From an uncultured Oscillibacter sp. (GTDB taxonomy: Bacteria; Bacillota; Clostridia; Oscillospirales; Oscillospiraceae): DNA of 9,105 bases. Position numbers and translations under genes: made by a program. This document shows, piece by piece, positions 5,553 through 9,105 of the stretch. Under the pieces are notes generated by a model. The model worked only from the letters and a program-made list of their open reading frames with translations. It searched no databases and was not told where the DNA came from. Positions within the stretch are counted from its first letter, which is position 1, and each line of letters starts with the position of its first letter. The stretch covers positions 1-9,105 of the forward strand of contig CAMMCS010000075.1 in the NCBI GenBank assembly GCA_946494635.1, in the 5' to 3' direction.

Positions 5553-7558
5553 TTTTCGCGCTGGCGGGAAATCAAAACTGCGGCAAGACCACATTGTTCA
5601 ACCAGCTCACCGGCTCCAACCAGCATGTGGGGAATTTCCCCGGCGTGACCGTGGATCAGAAGTCCGGCGGCATCCGCGGGCAGAAGGACTGCACGGTGGT
5701 GGATCTCCCGGGCATCTACTCCATTCGCCCGTATTCTCCGGAGGAAATCGTCACACGGGACTTTATCCTGAATCAGAAGCCGGACGGCCTCATCAATATT
5801 GTGGACGCCACGAATATCGAGCGGAATCTGTACCTGACCCTTCAGCTGATGGAAATGCGGATTCCCATGGTGCTGGCCCTGAACATGATGGACGAGGTCA
5901 GCGCGGCCGGCGGCACCATTGACGTCAAGGGGCTCTCCCAGTCTCTGGGCATCCCGGTGGTCCCCATCTCTGCCGTAAAGAACCAGGGCGTGGACGAACT
6001 GGTGAAGGTCGCCGTTCAGACTGCGCGGGACAAGGTGTATCCGACCGTATATGATTTCTGCTCCCCCGGCCCGGTCCACCGCTGCATCCATGCAGTGGTC
6101 CATCAGATTGAAGATCACGCGGAAAAAGCCGGCATCCCGGTCCGCTTTGCCGCCACCAAGCTGATTGAGGGCGATCCGGATATTGTCGAGCGGCTGGCCC
6201 TGGACCAGAACGAGCTGGAGCTCATCGAGCACAGCGTCAAGGAGATGGAGGACGAGTGCGGCATGGACCGCAACGCCGCCCTGGCGGATATGCGCTACGC
6301 CTTCATCGAGGGGGTATGCGCCGGCACGGTGGTGAAATGCCGCGAGTCCCGGGAACGGGTCCGCAGTGAAGCCATTGACCGGGTGCTCACAAACCGGTAC
6401 CTGGCGCTGCCCTTGTTTTTCGCCATCATGCTGGGGGTCTTTTTCCTGACCTTCAATGTGATTGGCGATTTCCTGTCAAATCTGCTGGCCGCCGGCATCG
6501 ACGCCCTCACCGTGGCTGTGGACAATGGCCTCACCGCCTACGGGCTGAACCCGGTGGTTCACTCCCTGGTGATCGACGGTGTGTTCGCCGGCGTGGGCAG
6601 CGTGCTGAGCTTCCTGCCCATCATCGTGGTGCTGTTCTTCTTCCTCTCCATCCTGGAGGACACAGGCTACATGGCCCGTGTGGCCTTCGTCATGGATCAG
6701 CTGCTGCGGAAGATCGGCCTTTCGGGGCGGAGCATCGTGCCCATGCTGATGGGCTTCGGGTGTTCTGTTCCCGCCATCATGGCCACCCGGACCCTGGCCT
6801 CCGAGCGGGACCGGCGGATGACCATTCTGCTGACGCCCTTCATGAGCTGCTCCGCCAAGATCCCCATTTACGGCGTCTTCTCCGCCGCCTTCTTCCCAAA
6901 TTGCGCCGCCCTGGTGATGATCGGGCTGTACATTCTGGGCATCCTGGTGGGCATCGTAGCCGCCAAGGTGCTGGGGGCCACCGCCTTCCGCGGCAATCCC
7001 GTGCCCTTTGTCATGGAGCTGCCCAACTACCGCTTCCCCTCCGCCAAAAGCGTGTGGCAGCTGTGCTGGGACAAGGCCAAGGACTTCCTGACCCGGGCCT
7101 TCACCATCATCTTCGTGGCCACCATCATCGTCTGGTTCCTCCAGACCTTTGACACCCGGCTGAACCTGGTGGCCGACAGCGCCGACAGCCTGCTGGCCAC
7201 AGTGGGTGCCTGGATCGCCCCCATCTTCAAGCCCCTGGGCTTTGGGGACTGGCGGGTCTCCACTGCTCTCGTCACAGGCTTTATTGCCAAGGAGAATGTG
7301 ATCTCCACCTTGGGGATTCTCACCGGCTCTGGCGCATCTGTCAGCGCCGCCGCCCTTGGGATGCTGTTCACCCCCGCCACCGCCGCCGGCTTCCTGTCCT
7401 TCACGCTGCTGTACACCCCCTGCGTGGCCGCCATCTCCGCCGTGAAACGGGAGCTGGGCTCCGGCTGGAAGGCCGCCGGCGTGGCCCTGAGCCAGTGCGC
7501 GGTAGCCTGGTTCGTGGCCTTCTGGGTCTGCCGCATCGCCGCACTGATCCTGGAGTGA
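5549..7558 (+). CDS. feoB: FeoB, ferrous iron transporter with G-protein domain
   Basis: Inner-membrane Fe2+ importer of 669 residues (E. coli FeoB is about 770; clostridial forms are often shorter). Residues 1-160 are the G domain: G1 GNQNCGKT (7-14), with Gln where Pro is common; G2 PGVTVD (31-36, Thr34); G3 DLPG (52-55); G4 NMMD (112-115); G5 SAVK (141-144). Residues about 160-275 are the helical GDI-like spacer. From 281 on is the membrane core, two gate-like halves with GFGCSVPAI (402-410), SCSAKIPIY (433-441), TGFIAKE (577-583) and YTPCVAAI (622-629). Cys405, Cys434 and Cys625 lie in those conserved segments. The ATG is fixed by the feoA overlap. No C-terminal extension with a Cys cluster is present; that role may fall to the small gene that follows. 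Confidence 0.96.
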   Translation: MIFALAGNQNCGKTTLFNQLTGSNQHVGNFPGVTVDQKSGGIRGQKDCTVVDLPGIYSIRPYSPEEIVTRDFILNQKPDGLINIVDATNIERNLYLTLQLMEMRIPMVLALNMMDEVSAAGGTIDVKGLSQSLGIPVVPISAVKNQGVDELVKVAVQTARDKVYPTVYDFCSPGPVHRCIHAVVHQIEDHAEKAGIPVRFAATKLIEGDPDIVERLALDQNELELIEHSVKEMEDECGMDRNAALADMRYAFIEGVCAGTVVKCRESRERVRSEAIDRVLTNRYLALPLFFAIMLGVFFLTFNVIGDFLSNLLAAGIDALTVAVDNGLTAYGLNPVVHSLVIDGVFAGVGSVLSFLPIIVVLFFFLSILEDTGYMARVAFVMDQLLRKIGLSGRSIVPMLMGFGCSVPAIMATRTLASERDRRMTILLTPFMSCSAKIPIYGVFSAAFFPNCAALVMIGLYILGILVGIVAAKVLGATAFRGNPVPFVMELPNYRFPSAKSVWQLCWDKAKDFLTRAFTIIFVATIIVWFLQTFDTRLNLVADSADSLLATVGAWIAPIFKPLGFGDWRVSTALVTGFIAKENVISTLGILTGSGASVSAAALGMLFTPATAAGFLSFTLLYTPCVAAISAVKRELGSGWKAAGVALSQCAVAWFVAFWVCRIAALILE

Positions 7559-7568
7559 GGCGGCAGCC

Positions 7569-7718
7569 ATGCTGGAACTTCTGATTTTGGCGGCCCTTGG
7601 GATCTGGCTGGGCTTTGCCCTCCGGTCCTGCTTCCGCCGCCGCGGAAAAGGCTGCGGCGGCTGTGACGGCGGCTGTGACCGCTGCGGCCGCTCCTGCGGC
7701 TCCCGCCGCTCTGAATAG
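7569..7718 (+). CDS. FeoB-associated Cys-rich membrane protein
   Basis: Small gene of 49 residues, 10 nt after feoB, with GAGTGAGG overlapping the feoB stop as ribosome binding site. Residues 3-18 (LLILAALGIWLGFALR) form one membrane helix. The rest is a short basic, Cys-rich tail with Cys21, 29, 32, 36, 39 and 43 in the pattern CX2CX3CX2CX3C. By family knowledge this matches the FeoB-associated Cys-rich proteins found after feoB in Firmicutes, whose biochemistry is little known; metal binding near the FeoB exit is an inference. The Cys tail holds a perfect 12-bp tandem duplication (7656-7679) encoding GGCD twice, which sets part of the Cys spacing. The protein ends immediately before the terminator stem, whose first base follows its stop codon. 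Confidence 0.85.
   Translation: MLELLILAALGIWLGFALRSCFRRRGKGCGGCDGGCDRCGRSCGSRRSE
7656..7679 (+). repeat. 12-bp perfect tandem duplication in the Cys-rich gene
   Basis: GGCGGCTGTGAC occurs twice head to tail, in frame, encoding residues 30-37 (GGCD GGCD). Each copy supplies one Cys. Confidence 0.95.
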
Positions 7719-7754
7719 AACAAGGGCCGTCCCTCTGGGGACGGCCCTTGTTTT
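7719..7754. terminator. Terminator of the feo operon (also faces corA)
   Basis: A perfect 15-bp stem (7719-7733 with 7738-7752), TCTG loop and T-run 7751-7754. It begins right at the Cys-rich gene's stop. The convergent corA stop is at 7757, so the hairpin is usable from both sides, although the minus-strand U-tract is poorer. Confidence 0.9.
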
Positions 7755-7756
7755 GG

Positions 7757-8599
7757 TCACAGCCATTTCTTCTTTTTGAAGTACACAACCAGCCCTGCCA
7801 CGATCCCCACGCTCACCAGCGCGACCGCCGGATAGCCGTATTTCCAGTGGAGCTCCGGCATGCTGGAAAAGTTCATCCCGTACCACCCCACCAGCAGGGT
7901 CAGGGGCAGAAACACCGCCGTCACCACTGTGAAAATCTTCATCAGGTCGTTCTGCTGAATGGACAGCTGGGACTGGTACGCCTCCCGCAGCTGGGCCACG
8001 GACTCCCGCAGGGACTGAACGGCATTCAGATACCGTTCCATCCGGTTTCCCAGGTTGACAAAGCGCCGGACGCTCTGTTTATCCAGCAGTCCATTGTCGT
8101 TCACCGCCAGCTCGTCAAAGATGGAGTCCAGCTGCTCATAGTATCGCTTCAGCCGCAGCAGCTCCTGCCGCCAGGCGATGATCCGGTCCAGATAGGCCTG
8201 CCGCGCTCCGGAGAGTACAGCTGTCTCCCCGTCACTGATGTCCGTCTCCAGCTGGTCCAAATGGTCCATATCCCCCTTCAGCAGCCGGACGAAAAAGCGG
8301 TAGAGCACCTGTCCGTTGGGCAGGCCTTCCTCCTCCGGCACCTGCAGGACTGCCCGGGCGGCGGCCTCCGCCGCATGGTCCTCACAGAAGACGAACAGAT
8401 CCTCCCGGTCCAGATATACCAGCATCTGGGAAGCCGCCGTCCGCTCGCTGCGCACGTCGTACCAGTCAAAGGCCACCAGGTCAAAGCTCTCAAAGCCCTC
8501 AAAGGCCTCGATCTGTCCCTCGTGGATATAATCCAGCACCTTGGTGTCCATATAGGGCTCCATCTCCCGGATGCGGGAGATCGGCAATACCGTTCGCAT
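7757..8599 (-). CDS. corA: CorA-family divalent cation (Mg2+) transporter
   Basis: Membrane channel protein of 280 residues, shorter than well-studied CorA proteins (about 315-350), mainly through a reduced N-terminal alpha/beta domain. Residues about 1-90 form that domain. Residues about 105-222 are long, charged helices (heptad-like, with RLLKGDMDHLDQLETDI and LRLKRYYEQLDSIFDEL) leading to the stalk. The C-terminus has two membrane helices (about 224-240 and 256-275), with the signature YGMNF (GMN at 241-243) at the end of the first, an MPELHWKYGYP loop, and a basic KKKKWL tail. The GMN motif forms the pore entry filter in the pentamer. Mg2+ is the default substrate; Co2+, Ni2+ or Zn2+ cannot be excluded from sequence. 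The start follows AGAGGAG. It lies 25 nt after the upstream membrane protein gene, so the two are probably cotranscribed. Confidence 0.93.
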   Translation of the reverse strand: MRTVLPISRIREMEPYMDTKVLDYIHEGQIEAFEGFESFDLVAFDWYDVRSERTAASQMLVYLDREDLFVFCEDHAAEAAARAVLQVPEEEGLPNGQVLYRFFVRLLKGDMDHLDQLETDISDGETAVLSGARQAYLDRIIAWRQELLRLKRYYEQLDSIFDELAVNDNGLLDKQSVRRFVNLGNRMERYLNAVQSLRESVAQLREAYQSQLSIQQNDLMKIFTVVTAVFLPLTLLVGWYGMNFSSMPELHWKYGYPAVALVSVGIVAGLVVYFKKKKWL

Positions 8600-8624
8600 G
8601 GCGGTGCGCTCCTCTCTCAGAAAC

Positions 8625-9105
8625 TCACATGGGGGCCGCGCCGCCGTCTCTGGGAGGCAGCCCGCCGTAGCATACGGCGCATTTCCACAGCGCCGCCAGG
8701 AACCAGATGACGCCCACCAGCAGGGCGATCAGCGCCATCAGCGCCAAGGGGCCCAGCAGCATGCCGCCCAGCGTTCCGGCAATCTGCGCCGCCAGCAGGA
8801 TGAACCAGGCGGTCCGCACTGACGCGCCGTTCAGCTCCATGCCGCTGGATGACTCCATCTCCAAAACAGCCTGGACCACATTCCAGGAAATATACAGGGA
8901 GACCGCCAGCGCCGCCAGTCCCAAAATCGTATCCAGCCAGCTGCCTCCACTGGTGACGCCCAGCAGATCCCCCACCCATAAAAGGCCCGTGTAGACGGCC
9001 ATGGCTATGGCAAAGGGGCGGAGCTGGTCAAACCGGCGGTTCTCCCCCGCCAGCTCTCCCGCCGCCTGATACAGCAGGATGTAGCCCACAAAGGTGGGGA
9101 TCAGA
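8625..9105 (-). CDS. Multispanning membrane protein of unknown function, 5' end cut by window
   Basis: The reading frame is open to the right edge; 159 C-terminal residues are visible. The sequence has a LIPTFVGYILLY stretch, an RFDQLRPFAIAMAVYTGLLWV helix, a helix at about TILGLAALAVSLYISWNVVQAV, then two adjacent hydrophobic segments (VRTAWFILLAAQIAGTLGGML; LALMALIALLVGVIWFLAALW) and a short polar tail, so four or five membrane helices are likely. A GTG at 9089-9087 is an in-frame start candidate, but the hydrophobic frame continues upstream of it, so I treat it as internal. The (D/L)IPxFVGYxL pattern recalls a clostridial family of small hypothetical membrane proteins; that is memory of pattern, not a search result. 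Upstream partner of corA by position. Confidence 0.75.
   Translation of the reverse strand, partial: LIPTFVGYILLYQAAGELAGENRRFDQLRPFAIAMAVYTGLLWVGDLLGVTSGGSWLDTILGLAALAVSLYISWNVVQAVLEMESSSGMELNGASVRTAWFILLAAQIAGTLGGMLLGPLALMALIALLVGVIWFLAALWKCAVCYGGLPPRDGGAAPM

Noticed and set aside
6476..7788. Minus-strand open frames under feoB
   Set aside because: Antisense shadows of the FeoB frame, low complexity and no coherent domain.
8625..9089. GTG at 9089 as the true start of the right-edge membrane protein
   Set aside because: The hydrophobic frame continues to the window end and fits the family pattern, so the start is more likely off-window.

Overview
The window is chromosomal DNA of a GC-rich, low-redundancy bacterium. 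Gene content and sequence style point to a gut-type clostridium, probably Oscillospiraceae or a relative (inference). The clues are a YedF/cysteine-desulfurase selenium pair, a clostridial form of LysA-type decarboxylase, SLH repeats ending in the 'TCTRAQ'-type motif, a FeoA-FeoB-Cys-rich protein iron operon, SigA-like promoters in AT-richer gaps, and GGAGG-type ribosome binding sites. I see no phage, transposase, CRISPR array, rRNA or tRNA.

Layout. (1) 1-1160, minus strand: yedF followed by a class V aminotransferase / cysteine desulfurase, overlapping by an ATGA junction; the desulfurase runs off the left edge. (2) 1161-1419: divergent control region holding a promoter for each side, a cluster of GTTCTC/GAGAAC half-sites and a second dyad around the lysA-side -10. 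(3) 1420-2676, plus: LysA-like PLP decarboxylase, closed by a strong hairpin terminator. (4) 2914-3909, plus: secreted protein with three C-terminal SLH repeats, behind its own promoter and a leader of about 108 nt. (5) 4019-4567, minus: small DUF4352-like lipoprotein, convergent with the SLH gene and sharing a bidirectional terminator. (6) 4723-5091, minus: glyoxalase I with all four metal ligands. (7) 5322-7718, plus: feoA-feoB and a 49-residue FeoB-associated Cys-rich protein, preceded by a promoter whose start overlaps a metalloregulator-like dyad and closed by a second bidirectional terminator. (8) 7757-9105, minus: CorA-type divalent cation transporter, downstream of a multispanning membrane protein whose start lies beyond the right edge.

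Functionally these are separate small units. The left pair should handle sulfur/selenium transfer (sulfur or selenium from cysteine or selenocysteine onto YedF). The feo operon imports ferrous iron, and CorA imports Mg2+ or a related ion. The SLH protein and the lipoprotein belong to the cell surface. The most interesting signals are regulatory (the yedF/lysA divergent region and the feo operator), the orphan-looking selenium pair at the left edge, and the small Cys-rich gene with an in-frame 12-bp duplication.
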